Below are positions 24,845 through 36,191 of a DNA stretch of 64,000 bases, one piece after another. Origin of the DNA: Pyrenula massariospora (lineage: Eukaryota > Ascomycota > Eurotiomycetes > Pyrenulales > Pyrenulaceae); contig JAGFMI010000001.1 in assembly GCA_021030905.1 (NCBI GenBank), forward strand, positions 3,205,230-3,269,229, read 5' to 3'. Each line of letters begins with the position of its first letter. The first letter of the stretch is position 1. The translations under genes were made by a program, and so were the position numbers. The notes under the pieces are model-generated. The model was not told the origin of the DNA. It made no database searches and saw only the letters and a program-made list of their open reading frames with translations.

Positions 24845-25953
24845 TTAAGCACTCGTGGCCACCGCGACTGTAGAGACCTTGTCGAATTCTGGCTGCTTAC
24901 CCAGCAACCAACCAATTCCAGTCAGCTGCTCGTCTCTGAATTTTCTTGAACTGGACAGCATCGGAAAGAAAGCCCAATAACCGTGCGGCAGCCCCGGATA
25001 CAAGTTGAACTTTGTCCTCACGCCGTCTTCCTGAAGCTTCATTTCGTAGGCCACTGCCTCATCTCTCAGTGGGTCGAGTCCGCAGACCTGAAAATAAGCT
25101 GAAGGCAAATCGGCATGGCCGTTAGGGTGAATCATTGGCGTGTGTAGCCATTCGTTTGAGTTTGGCTTATAGTTTCCAATAAAAAGATCAATGGCTTCCT
25201 GTGGCAAGACTGGAGCAGACTTGTTTTGCTCGTAAGATGTTTGGAAGTGTTTGTACTTTTCCGGCATGTGCTCCGGTCCGCACGTTGCAGGAATCGCAAG
25301 ATACTGGCCTGTCAAAGGAGGGTTAAGACCTGTATCTCTTGCGCGTAATGCTAAAGAGGCAGATATGTTGCCGCCGGCTGAGGTACCGCCGACGATGAAG
25401 CCAGCCTTAGGGTCTGCGCCAAGGGAGGATGCGTTCTCAGCAGCCCATTTGAGAGCGTCCCAGGCATCGTCTGGTCCAGCTGGATAAGGATGTTCTGGCG
25501 CCAACCGATATCCAGCCGAGAGACAAGTAGCACCAAGAGCCTGTGTAAGATTTCGGGCAGTCTGAAGTTCGGCTTCAGGCATACCAACGCAGAAGCCACC
25601 TCCATGGAAAAGGACAACTAATGGGCTTCCAGTAGAGGGTTGAGTTGCCGGTGTAACTAAGATACCGCGACTTGTTGCGCCATCACGGAGAGGAATGGCG
25701 ATATCCTTCTGGATTACGCCTGCTGGTGGCGGCCCGAGAGCTTTGATAGCTTCTTCACCGCGCTCAAGGGAAGAAGCCCGGAGAACGTGAATGTCAGAGT
25801 AGTCGGGTGGTGGAAGGTTTGCCTTCTCCACGAACTAGGTAGTCATCAATGTTTGAACCAACGGCGGATACGGACAGGGACGCAGGTGCTTACTGCCTTG
25901 AACTCCTGATCGATTTCTCCAGCTTTAAGAAGCTCCTCTTTTGTCCAGGCCAT
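24845..25953 (-). CDS. Alpha/beta hydrolase fold-3 esterase (HSL/arylacetamide deacetylase-like)
   Basis: Minus-strand exons are 25953-25894 and 25834-24845 (349 aa; 59-bp intron gtaagc..cctag). The first exon (MAWTKEELLKAGEIDQEFKA) fits the helical cap start of this family. Motifs seen: the oxyanion-hole HGGGF, the YRLAPEHPYPA block, the nucleophile elbow GGTSAGG, the acid within CGLDPLRDEA and the catalytic His in LPHGYW. These make a complete Ser-Asp-His triad of the hormone-sensitive-lipase-like group. There is no signal peptide, so an intracellular carboxylester hydrolase is expected. The natural substrate is unknown. No neighbouring biosynthetic genes are present. Confidence 0.92.
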
Positions 25954-26873
25954 TGTGCTTTCAGCCCTGACTTCGTTCCCAAAGTAGAGGCTTGTGCAAT
26001 ACGTAGCTATAGAAGCGCGATATAAAACCAGGGAGGTTGTGTTTAAATACCGGTTGTGAGCTTTTGGACCTCTACGAACTCTACCTGCTGTGAATTATCA
26101 GTTCTCGAAAGATTTGCGCCTCATCGTCGTCTCTCTATGACGGCGAGGCAACCTCGGCACGTAACGTAGCTGAAACTCTCCCCGTCGCGGCAAGTCGGTT
26201 ACCAATGAAGGCGGGGCGCGGCTAAAGTAATAATCCGGCTCTCTTCAATTGTACTCTGCGGCACGCAGACCAACGTTTTGCAAGGCCTGACCGAAGCTGT
26301 CGTCCTCCAGCTAGTCTTTGATGTATCCTTTCCCTCTAGAAGGCCAACAGACTAGCTTTCGCTAGACACATCATTGTGACACTACATGAGGCTATGATGG
26401 CTACCTGTCTATTGAACGTCTAATGATGACACATCTGAGCAGCAAATTAAAATGAGGTTGATGCATTTCCCATGCGAGAGTGGTCTTTCGATGACAGAAA
26501 TCTCCTTGTTTTAGAGAGTCTTCCTTTTTCTTTTTAAATGCCGTAGTAAGGATGACCAGATATATTCTTCTGTGATATTAAGTATGAAGTTGGCTGCTCG
26601 CAATAATATGGTCCACAAAGCCCGCTTCTGCACGGCGAAGGCATCGGGAAGCTTTTAAAGTTATTCACGAAAATTTTGAAAATTAAGTGTCAAGAGCTCT
26701 GCCCAGGGACAATCAATGCACTTAGCAGGAGGTCTAGCCCAACCATAAGTATCTAGACCTTTGGTGGCTGAGCAAGCCACCGCTTCCAAATCGGTGAACT
26801 GAGTCATTCATAAGATGACCGTGTCGTCTTGCTATCTTCCGCTGACTTTCATCTACTACAGCAACAACAAGCA
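25954..26873. other. Intergenic, divergent promoter region
   Basis: This stretch separates the minus-strand hydrolase from the plus-strand small gene. A TATATAAAA-like sequence lies at about 26018-26027. I see no gene in it. Confidence 0.5.
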
Positions 26874-27353
26874 ATGCCAATTCGAGGTATTTGTACACAA
26901 AACCAGGCCAAGCCTCCTTTTCGCATTCTCTCAGACCAACGCCGGAATTCCTCTCCTCGCATCCACGAAAAAACTTTTCTTTCATCGGCGACAAAATACC
27001 ATCCCAACCCAGAGCTGCTCAGCACCCTTCAATCGTTCTACCCATCTTCTCGCATTGTCTTTGCAGACTGTAAATCCGACTATTGGTGCTACGACGGAGA
27101 CGACGCGCTCCGCGAGATCCGGCGAGTGCGGGATGAGATTGCCGCAGCGGAGAGTGAAGATTTGGATTGGTCTAAAGGACTGATCATCGTCGTGGAGCGG
27201 TGGGAGGAAATTCTGTTCTACCATACGGCAGAATGCTCTGCGAAGGGAAATGGAGATATAAGAAAAAGCATTGGCAAGCGCCTGTGGGTGGATGTCTTTG
27301 TCGATCTCACGAGATATCCACAGGAAGCTTTAGATGAAGAGGACTCTTCTTGA
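26874..27353 (+). CDS. Small protein of unknown function
   Basis: The first ATG in this open frame is 26874, giving 159 aa unspliced. A GT..AG intron at 26887-26934 (48 bp, the usual size here) would keep the frame and give 143 aa beginning MPIRDQRRNSS. I favour the spliced form weakly. The protein is soluble, with a conserved-looking core (SRIVFADCKSDYWCYDGDDA, then an acidic helix, then GLIIVVERWEEILFY). I do not recognise a family. It converges on the Zn2Cys6 gene, with 243 bp between the stops. Confidence 0.45.
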   Translation: MPIRGICTQNQAKPPFRILSDQRRNSSPRIHEKTFLSSATKYHPNPELLSTLQSFYPSSRIVFADCKSDYWCYDGDDALREIRRVRDEIAAAESEDLDWSKGLIIVVERWEEILFYHTAECSAKGNGDIRKSIGKRLWVDVFVDLTRYPQEALDEEDSS

Positions 27354-27596
27354 AGCTGAGATTAGCTGACTGGATTTCCTGAGGTGCCATGTACGCTGGA
27401 TAGGCTGGCTTGAAGCTTATGAGAAATAATGGCAGAAGTTGGTCCATTGCAACACGAGGTCTCTTTTCCTCGGAACATATCCAGTATAGGGCAGTTTATT
27501 CCTAGCAACTTGAGATTGATCAGATTCGATGTCTTAGCTCTTTGATGAGAGTTGTAGGCACAATTAGAAAGCCTTTTTTTTATCTGCATAGCAGGC

Positions 27597-29297
27597 TTAT
27601 TTCTCGGCCCGGTGCTTCGTTTCTTCTTCAGGGACAAGCTCCAATACGTTGACACCTTTCCTTGCCGCTTCCGTTGTCTTCTTAACAAACCCCGGGAAAG
27701 GCGCTGGGAGCCCTTTCATGCCAATTTTCCGAGTATGTTTCATGAAATACTTCATCAACATGGGTTTGTCCTCTACCTTCCCTATTTCAGGCCGAGCAAT
27801 AGCTTGCAGCGCTGCCATGGTTGGGAAGGCAATTATACTTCGACCTGCTGCTTTGCGCGAATCTTCAAGGAAATATGGAATTGACTGAGCGACAAGGAGT
27901 ATATACGGCAGAGGATCCATGCGAACCGGAAGCTCAGGTGGTTGACTCCCTTCAAAGTCCACTGATCCCAGATGAGGGACAGCAGTCGCCTTGAGTATTA
28001 GATTGTAGATCTGATGCATACGATGGTACAAGAGGTGGCAACAGGTCCAATAAAGAGCTAGAACCTGGCCGGTCATAATATCGGGAAATGAAATCACATG
28101 AGTAAGTGAGGTCTCTTGCCGCTCATGGGCAGTCGTGGGACGTAGATAGAAGAGTTGCTGACCTTTGACATGGTCTTCGACCTTTTCGTACCATCTAAGA
28201 AGGTCTGCGTCGGCCGCCCAGCATCGATCCAGCTGTTGCATCAGCTGAGGTAGCGCATCGCTTTCGAGGTTAGCTTGATACCGAGCCCTCTCTTCCATGG
28301 GAATGAACGAGCCAGTGGCAGTCGGGAGGAGGAGCATAATGTCAAGTAACTGATCTCTGAAATCTTTTGGTCTGTTGTTCCACGGCACACTTCGCCACTT
28401 TTCCGACGCCAGGACACTGAGAGTGCCATTACGGAGTCCAACAATGACCTTAAATATCACCGTCAATACACCAATTTCGAATATTTGATTTGAAGCTTAC
28501 CTCCTGTATCCGCTGACCCAGAAGAAGCCGATAAGTCGTATCATCCATACACCTCTCGGGGCCACGGATACTCAAAATGCGGCATGCTCCTTGAATATGA
28601 GTCATCCAAGCTGTGAACCCGGGGGAGACGCCTTCGAATGCTTCGTAAAGCGCAAGCATACCGCTAGCCGATAGGACTTCGTCGGTGTACAGCCTCTTAG
28701 GATCCATAAGCGCTCGATGGAGCTCACGCATTCCAGCACAGTAGGCCTTCCAGCCTTCTTGTAATAATCGAGGATCATTCAAATCGTGACCTACGCGAGC
28801 CGCACTGACTGACAAGAACGACAACTCAAGAGCAGGTTCCGACATGGACAAAACCTTTGGGGTCTCGGTCCACATTCCAAGTATATCAACCAAGGGACTC
28901 TCAATGTGTAAATTCTCCGGTAGGTAATGGGACCAGAAAAGTTCACCGAGCTGGGCATTGGTAGCAGTACGCTGGCACGATGGCGGTAGAGGGATTAATG
29001 ATGTTGCGTGCGAAAAGGCTTCCCTAGAAAGCCGGGCTAGGGACGTGTCGTAGGAGTCGGAAGCAGAGGTACTAGAGACCGTCGACCTCTTGCCCTGATT
29101 GACAAAGATTCGCTCTCGTGTATAGCCTTCACAGAGCAGCCCTGCGTTCTGACACTGTCCGCAAGCCGGACGCTGCAAGTCACACTGTTACGTGATCAGT
29201 TCGTGTGAGAGGAGACAGCGGTCGACGAAGTACTTACCCCCTTCTTTCGGCGTCTGCATGTATTGCAGCCCTTGGACTTTCCCGGAACGCCGACCAT
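27597..29297 (-). CDS. Zn2Cys6 binuclear-cluster transcription factor
   Basis: Minus-strand exons are 29297-29238, 29184-28501 and 28448-27597 (531 aa; introns 53 and 52 bp). The first intron cuts through the zinc cluster. Joined, the cysteines are at 11, 14, 21, 28, 31 and 38, giving C-x2-C-x6-C-x6-C-x2-C-x6-C. The basic stretch RRRKKG between Cys14 and Cys21 contacts DNA in this class. The remainder is the helical fungal-specific regulatory region (Fungal_trans_2-like) of the type starting KGCxTCRRRK..CDLQRPxCGQC. It probably acts in the nucleus as a pathway activator or repressor, but targets are unknown. There is no metabolite cluster beside it. Nearby candidate targets are the small gene 27354-26874 and the hydrolase. 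Confidence 0.92.
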
Positions 29298-31018
29298 TTC
29301 GAAGGGACGCCGTGATTAAGTTACTTGGCTGGGGTTCACGATGGAGTCCAGGCCTTGATATATCTTCCATCTTCCTTCACCGCGTAATGTTAAATCGCCC
29401 ATGTTAGCGCAATCCTTTTTTAAACGTCCAATGGACAGTCTAAGACCCAATAACCATATTGGCGGGCTGTCGATCACTTTCGAGTCTTACCCTTACAGGC
29501 TTCTACTTGCGCGACTAACCGATCCTTCTGCTGCAAGCTGAGTTCTTGGAGCAGGGGAAGCGAAGAGCTTCTTTCAACATGCTCATGCTAAGTCTTGCTG
29601 AGCCACTCTTCTGAGGCTTCTATTGTCGGTCGTGATCGCAAATCTTTCTGGGGTCGATCACCTCCAACGGACGTACTGCTTCGGCCGCGACGTTTCACAG
29701 CCACAAATGACATCACGGTGAGACCAACGCCGCGGCGCCAGTCTCTAAAACGGAGAGCGTTCATTCTAATAGCGATGAAGATGAACATGTTTCGTAGTAA
29801 CTTGAGTCATTTTGGGCGACAACGATCGCGGACACAACTGGCTCGTCGAGACTCAGCACCAGGAGCTCTGTATCAAGCTGAACATACCATGGACTGGACG
29901 AATACGCCAGAGTTGTTTCTATGGGGCCAAGGATCCTCTAGGCCATGGCCCGGCCCTGCCGGAGAGCCACGGCACGTAATCCCAAGGTTTGCTCGTCCAG
30001 CCGGAAGCTTTCAAGGGCTTCTAGGCTTTGGCAATGTTTGTCCATCTCATGTTTTCAATCACAAGAAGCTCTGGTCCGACTTGGCGCCAACGAACCTTCG
30101 ACTGCGCTATCACAGAGATTATACGTAGTAAGCTATGCAAGAAAAGACTTGGCGAAAGATGCATGCAATGGCCGGCATCGGCTCTGGAGAGAAATTATAT
30201 ACCTGATGATTAGGTACGGCTGCAGAGCTTTGCATTGATAAGATCATTTTAAGGTCCGGAAAAAAGCTCGGGAATCGTCGGATCTGCAACGTTGGCGCAT
30301 CCTGATCCTGGAGTTGCAGCAGAATTTTCTAAACGCGCATGAGGCGCACCTGGGGGGTGACGAGTCAGGCAGGGTGTTGACAGTGGCAAGGTGGCCTTCC
30401 AGTAGTTCGTGAGCCTTGAGGGCTGGGAGCGTCTTCGCCATCCTCGCATCCAGGTGGGGGCTGCTCAGCCGCCACGTGCCCGACAATTGGCGACGAGCTC
30501 AGTTCACTTTTCTTTTGTACAAAGGTCGGTCATCATTCACATGCTTTGACGTGGACGTGGCCTATCATGACGGTGAATCATATCGCCAGCGCCTCGGGCG
30601 TTTTCAGGCGACCTCACCACCTACAGCCGTTGCAGAATTTTCTGATACGCCCAACATGTGCCAATATTAACCTACCCGAGCCTTCTGACGCTGCCCCCAA
30701 GTGTTGGTACGGAGGCCAGGAACTCTGGAGAACCCCAGACTTCACCGCCAGCCTGATAACAGATGCCGGGCCATTACCAGATATCTGGCTTCTACTTTAG
30801 ATCCTCTGCCTTGCCTTTCATGCACACAATTGCCCTTCTACTCCGCCTCCCCTGAATCTCTTTTATACCCTTAGCCCTCGCCTCACCCGAGAACCGTATC
30901 ATACAACTTACCATGGAGCTTTGCTGACCCGTACTGGGCGTCGCTAAAAGTGCTGCTTGTCCCTCCTTGCAATTTTATTTAACTACTCTTCTCTACATTG
31001 GTGGTCTCTCTAAATTCA
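29298..31018. other. Intergenic, divergent promoters of Zn2Cys6 and HAK genes
   Basis: A plus-strand frame at 29595-30128 lacks an ATG-supported family match and has low-complexity basic composition, so it is not called. A TTTTATACCC motif at about 30860 lies 155 bp before the potassium transporter start. The 12-mer GCAGAATTTTCT occurs twice (about 30319 and 30631). Confidence 0.5.
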
Positions 31019-33577
31019 ATGGCGACGAAGATTCGCATCGCCGAAGATGTCCACCATAAAGGTGGACGGCGACATGACGATGACGACGGGGCAAGCTGTC
31101 ATACGAATGACAGTGACCCCGGCCATCATCACTTCAGAAAACTGGCCATGATAAGTCACGACGATGGGATCCACAATATTCGCGAACGCGGTCTGTCTCA
31201 TGACAACAAGAGTCTTCATAGGACAAATACTATGCGTAGTACGGACGAAGATCCTGGATTGCGTCGCGAAGAAGACTACAAACAATCGCAAGTACGAAAA
31301 TTTCCGCGCAAAGAACCTGATAGCATTGTTGCTTATTTGAATAGGTCTTCAGCGGCAAAACGCTTTTCTGGTTAGCCTATCAAAGCATGGGTATCATCTA
31401 CGGTGATATTGGGACCAGTCCACTTTATGTCTTTTCTTCTACCTTCTCATCAGCCCCTTCGCACCAAGATCTTGTTGGTGTCTTGTCCATCATCATTTGG
31501 GCTTTAACAATGATGGTCACCGTCAAGTATGTGCTAATCATCCTTCGCGCTGACAACGACGGCGAGGGTGGGACCTTCAGCACGTATGCGCTACTGAGCC
31601 GCTATGTATGATCACATCAAATTCCCGGCGTCTGTTTACTGACAAGATAATACTTAGATGAACATTACTAATCGAGATCCACGGGAAGCTTCTCTTGTCC
31701 AAATGAAGCGATTCAAGTCAGGCGATCTCGAGAGTGCCGGTCGGCAGATGCGGAAAGGAATGGAGGCGAGCAAATTCGCCAGAGGCCTACTCAAAGTTAT
31801 GGGGACTTTGGCTGTGGCCATGGTCCTGTCTGATGGTGTTCTCACTCCAGCCCAGTCCGTCTTAGGTGCTGTGCAAGGTGCAAAGGTGGTCAACTCTGGC
31901 ATATCGAAAGGGACGATAATTGGGGTAACCGATGCCATTCTTGTGGTTCTGTTTCTCATCCAGCCTCTCGGTATTCATAGGATCAGTTTCGCGTTCGCTC
32001 CGATCATCATCATTTGGCTTGGATTCAACGTCGCCTTCGGCATATACAACCTCGTCTACTATGATGCGACTGTATTCAAAGCTTTCAATCCTGGATATGC
32101 CTTTGAGTACTTGATCCGCCATAAAGAGCAGGGCTGGAGGAGTCTTGGCGGAGTCCTGCTTGCATTCACGGGTGTCGAAGCGTTATTTGCCGACCTAGGT
32201 GCTTTTAGCAGACGAGCCATCCAATTCAGCTGGCTCTGCTACACCTTTCCTTGCTTGCTATTGGCGTACATTGGACAAGCTGCCTATATCAGTCGATTCC
32301 CTGACGCCTACGACAACCCTTTTTTCAACTCGGCGCCCTCAGGAACTATCTATCCATCGCTGATCATCGCGATTCTCGCCGCAATTGTCGCCTCGCAAGC
32401 TATCATTACTGCTACGTTCCAGCTTCTGGCACAGGTTATGAAGCTTTCATATTTTCCTCAGCTAAAGGTTGTTCATACTTCAAAGATTTTCCACGGACAG
32501 TTATACGTTCCACTAGCCAATTGGTTATTGATGATTGGCACGATCTTGGTGGCCTCTATCTATAACAACACGACTTCCCTCGGTAATGCGTACGGCGTTT
32601 GTGTCATGTTTGTGACGTTCTTCGATACCTGCATGGTGTCTCTTGTTGCCATCTTCGTCTGGCGCTTCAGTCCTTTCCTGGTTTTCCTCCCCTGGCTCAC
32701 TATTGCCTGCATGGATGGCACCTTCCTCTCCTCCGCACTTACAAAAGTTCCTGATGGCGCCTGGTTCACGTTGACCCTTGCGGCTGCAATAGCGTCCGTA
32801 TTCCTCCTATGGCGGTTTGGAAAGGAGCAGCAATGGTTCGCTGAGGCGGAGGATCGGTTCTCAACGACCCACTTCATCCGCAAAAATAAGGAGGATGGTC
32901 ATTTAAGCCTGACAGAGAAGTACGATGGGAGCGCACTTGGCTCAATCAAGCGCTTCGGCATTTTCTTCGACAAAGCTGGGGAGACCACTCCAATTGTGTT
33001 CAGCCAATTCGCTCTGAAACTGTATGCTCTCCCGGAGGTGATGGTTTTCTTCCACCTGCGCCCGCTCGAGACGCCGAGTGTGGCACCCGAGGAACGGCAC
33101 ACTGTCTCGCGGCTTGCCATTCCAGGATGCTATCGTTTGGTGGTGCGGTACGGTTATAATGATGAGGTGATCACGCCAGATCTCGCTGGCGTGGTTCATG
33201 AACAGATCCGGAACTTTCTCATCACGTCAGGCAAGCGAAAGAGTCCTACGATCAGTGCAGATTCTGAGATTGTTGCAAGTCCAGTGGAGGAAGCTGCCCC
33301 AGATTCCCAATCCTCATCGCCGCCTACAGAGAAAACTGCCAGTGAGGATGATGAGTGGGATGGCGGCGAACTGGCGAAGCTGGATAATGCGTTTGCTCAC
33401 ACGGTCTTGTATGTTGTGGGCAAGGAACATATGCGCATCAAGGACCGAACAGATTTCATCAGAAGGTCGCTATTGAGGACATTTTTATGGATTCGGGATA
33501 ACACGAGGGCTAAGATGGCTAACTTGAACGTCCCTGGGGAGAGGATTGTGGAGGTCGGTTTCTTGAAAGAGATTTGA
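31019..33577 (+). CDS. HAK1: HAK/KUP high-affinity potassium transporter
   Basis: Exons are 31019-31291, 31345-31605 and 31658-33577 (817 aa; introns 53 and 52 bp). This is a KUP/HAK/KT family K+ uptake carrier of the plasma membrane, proton-coupled in the studied fungi and induced by K+ starvation. Splicing restores the first helix and selectivity region LAYQSMGIIYGDIGTSPLYV. Other blocks: DNDGEGGTFSTYALLSRY, LSDGVLTPAQSVLGAVQG, FADLGAFSRRAIQ and SLGNAYGVCVMFVTF. About twelve TM spans precede a ~220-residue soluble tail with an acidic Ser/Pro insertion. The first ~90 residues are unusually rich in His and Asp. The true ATG is 31019, because codons just upstream in the frame have no ATG. Confidence 0.94.
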
Positions 33578-34077
33578 CGGTAAAGCTAGAGTTTGGAAGA
33601 AGGCGTGATCTTTGAGTATTGCATTTCGAACGATCGGGAATGATTTCATGTATAGATATCTGATTGGGCATAAAGCGGTTTGATAGACGGCTGTTTGGGT
33701 ACACAACTGAGACAGATTGAGGGTCTGGGTCCTTCGCTGCAGTCTCCTGAGAAAATCAGGTTCACATCATAACGAAAATTTCAGCCTGAAAAGTGATTGG
33801 TCGAAAGAACGGTTGAGGCCGACATCCTGGCAGGATGCGTTCAACTTTTCTTGTCTATCCTAAAAAGGTTAAACGTAAACATGCGGCCTGCGGACACCAA
33901 GCTTGAACGGAGAAGATCGATCTCTTCAGCGATCCAGAGACCTCTGCGGATGATATTCTTGATCCCCTGTATCACGATAATCCGATAGTTGTACGACTGT
34001 ATCAATAATCAAAAGCTTCCCTTTCACAGGCACTTGTCCCCAGCCGGAGTCGCATCTCCAAGCCACCACGCGCACAG
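33578..34077. other. Intergenic between HAK and disordered-protein genes
   Basis: This 500-bp stretch is the 3' flank of the transporter and the 5' flank of the next gene. I see no gene in it. Confidence 0.6.
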
Positions 34078-35727
34078 ATGCCGCCTCCCGCTGTCGATGG
34101 ACCATCCGCTTCAGCCTGTCGGGAAGCTTCCATTCTCCCGCAGCAGGATCCAAACATTCAAGCCGCAACATCTGCACTCATCTTTCCACAATCACATGAA
34201 ATATTCTATCAAAGCCCCCCACGGCGGTCCAATTCTGGATCTCAACGTTCTCGCACGTCAAAGCGGACCACGGCGTCTGCATCCTCCTCTCGCTCCAAAC
34301 GAATACCAACTGATCGTGAGGTATCTCAGATACTGAGAAACGATGGCTTTCAGGTGCATGCAAGGTCAGCGTCAGCCATCCGATCTGATCAGGATCAGAA
34401 CTTGGAAGGGTCTTCACGCTCGAGGCATTCGGCGGCTCCGTCAAGTTACAGCGAAAGAGTCAAGAGGTCCGCTCGCTCTCGATCCGATGACATGACAGAA
34501 GATACTAGCAAATGGGGTCAGCGAAAGCCAACAGCCCCGAGAGTGAAGTTTGCTATTGAGGTGCCTCCCGTTAGCCGCTGGAGTGCAACTACCGCGAGCT
34601 CCATAGATACAGCAGACAGCGAAGCCACCCCACGTCCATCTGGCGAATCCCAAACTCCCCGAAAGTCGAAGTTCATCGAAGGAAGCATGAATGACAGAAG
34701 TCTTGGGATCTCATCTGCATGGTATCACGATAGTAGTAACTCTGGGTCTGACGGCGACGGTCAGGCAATTGGTGCTGTTACCCCGGGGAATCAAAGAGGA
34801 AACAGAAACAAGCCATTGCCAGCAGTCCCAACTCCCAAAACAAGCAAGAAAATTGGTATATTCAAATTTGGCAGTCACAGTAGGGATGTGTTAAAGGAAA
34901 CCGACAAGGATACGACCGGCGAAGAATCGACATCTCGAAAGAAGGGTCTCCGCGGCAGCAAATCAATCTTCAACTTCAAGCTCTTCAACTCATCCAAAGC
35001 CGACGTTTCAACGACGTCCCTCGCCAACCCCACAACGCCCAAAGCTAAAGCACCAAAGATCACTAAGCGCAAGCAACCTACCACCGAGCAAGACAAATCA
35101 ATCGACCTCCTCAACGAACGTAAACGCAAAGCCGAAGAAGCCTATGCCGAACAATTCGGAAATCGTAAGAGCCCCAAGACCCACGCCACAGACACAGCCA
35201 ACAAAACCCCTCTTGCCCCTTCGACCGCTAGTTCAACCAACGCTCCAACGCCCGTCACCGTCATCCGCCGCAAACCCGTCAAAGACCGCGGTCCATCCCT
35301 CACCCGCAAGCAGCCCGTCGCGAACCTGAAGTCGTCTACCTCATCCCGCTCCCTCCGTTCTGCATCCAATAATTCCCTGCGCAAACGCCCCTCCCGGAAG
35401 GACCTAGAGTCCGAGAACGCCGAGCTAAGAGCCATGCTAGCGAAAGAACGGGAGAAAATTCAAAATATGGCTTTGAACAGCGATCCATTGAAAGACCGTG
35501 GCGCAAATAACAAGGCCGGAAATACTGGCCTGACGATGGGCGGCCTGGAGAACATCCCTCCGGTGCCAAAGCTGCCAGGGAAGGGAGCGTTGGATGTCAT
35601 GGAGGGGAGGATGTTGAGGTCTAAGGGGAGGGTGTTTGAAATAGATGGAGGCGTGGTGGAGAGGAGGGGTAGGAGCTTGGAGATGGGTGGGAAGGAGCCG
35701 TGGGAGTGGCCGGACGATGTCTTCTGA
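34078..35727 (+). CDS. Basic, mostly disordered protein of unknown function
   Basis: A single 549-codon frame starts with ATG at 34078. I recognise no domain. The protein is rich in Ser, Arg, Lys and Thr with many SP/TP sites, a conserved-looking N-terminal segment (SKRIPTDREVSQILRNDGF), a KKIGIFKFGSHSRD patch, proline motifs (NKPLPAVPTPK, NIPPVPKLPG) and one short heptad-like helix near residue 445 (KDLESENAELRAMLAKEREK). The C-terminus ends acidic with Trp (EPWEWPDDVF). The composition suggests a phosphorylated scaffold, possibly in cytoskeleton or cell-cycle control, but that is a guess. Intact length and uninterrupted codons support a real gene. Confidence 0.75.
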   Translation: MPPPAVDGPSASACREASILPQQDPNIQAATSALIFPQSHEIFYQSPPRRSNSGSQRSRTSKRTTASASSSRSKRIPTDREVSQILRNDGFQVHARSASAIRSDQDQNLEGSSRSRHSAAPSSYSERVKRSARSRSDDMTEDTSKWGQRKPTAPRVKFAIEVPPVSRWSATTASSIDTADSEATPRPSGESQTPRKSKFIEGSMNDRSLGISSAWYHDSSNSGSDGDGQAIGAVTPGNQRGNRNKPLPAVPTPKTSKKIGIFKFGSHSRDVLKETDKDTTGEESTSRKKGLRGSKSIFNFKLFNSSKADVSTTSLANPTTPKAKAPKITKRKQPTTEQDKSIDLLNERKRKAEEAYAEQFGNRKSPKTHATDTANKTPLAPSTASSTNAPTPVTVIRRKPVKDRGPSLTRKQPVANLKSSTSSRSLRSASNNSLRKRPSRKDLESENAELRAMLAKEREKIQNMALNSDPLKDRGANNKAGNTGLTMGGLENIPPVPKLPGKGALDVMEGRMLRSKGRVFEIDGGVVERRGRSLEMGGKEPWEWPDDVF

Positions 35728-36191
35728 ATGAGACAATCCTTAGGTGAAATGCTTCTAGGGGTGAATTTTGGAGTTGGGGTTGATTCGGATGGGGCTTCGA
35801 TTCTTGTCATAATCCAACATGAGACACGGAATGAATTCGACGAGTCACGAAGAAAAGCGAGAAGTCAAGCGTTCGAAGTAAGCGAAGCGTGCTCATGTCA
35901 TTGTATATCACAGTACTTTGAAGTTTCTTTGTGCGGAAGGGCAAGCGGCGTCTGGTCTGCTTTTTGGCATCGTAATGAACATAGGACAAATACATATTCC
36001 TACATTGACAATCAAAACATCTTGCTACCTCGCTAATTTAGCAAACATCACGACTAGTGGTATCACTTTCGTTCACACTGTCTTTCTATAAACTGATTAC
36101 AAGCCACCCTGACTCGTCAAATATCGCCAATGCATATCGTACAGTACAAATACACTACCACCCTCCTCTCCTCACTTCCGAACCCCTGATA
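35728..36191. other. Intergenic between convergent genes
   Basis: This stretch holds the 3' flanks of the disordered-protein gene and the Zn-finger-less regulator. AT-rich sequence around 36000-36150 probably holds poly(A) signals. I see no gene in it. Confidence 0.6.

Noticed and set aside
1-29297. Secondary-metabolite cluster (MFS, laccase, hydrolase, Zn2Cys6 regulator)
   Set aside because: There is no polyketide synthase, peptide synthetase, terpene synthase or P450, and housekeeping genes (Trs130, desaturase) lie between the members.
29595-30128. 177-codon plus-strand frame as a gene
   Set aside because: It has no recognised domain, composition is skewed to Arg/Ser/Pro and no supporting splice structure was found.
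30313-30650. Repeated 12-mer GCAGAATTTTCT as a transposon trace
   Set aside because: The two copies share only about 12 exact bases, with no terminal repeats or target-site duplication.
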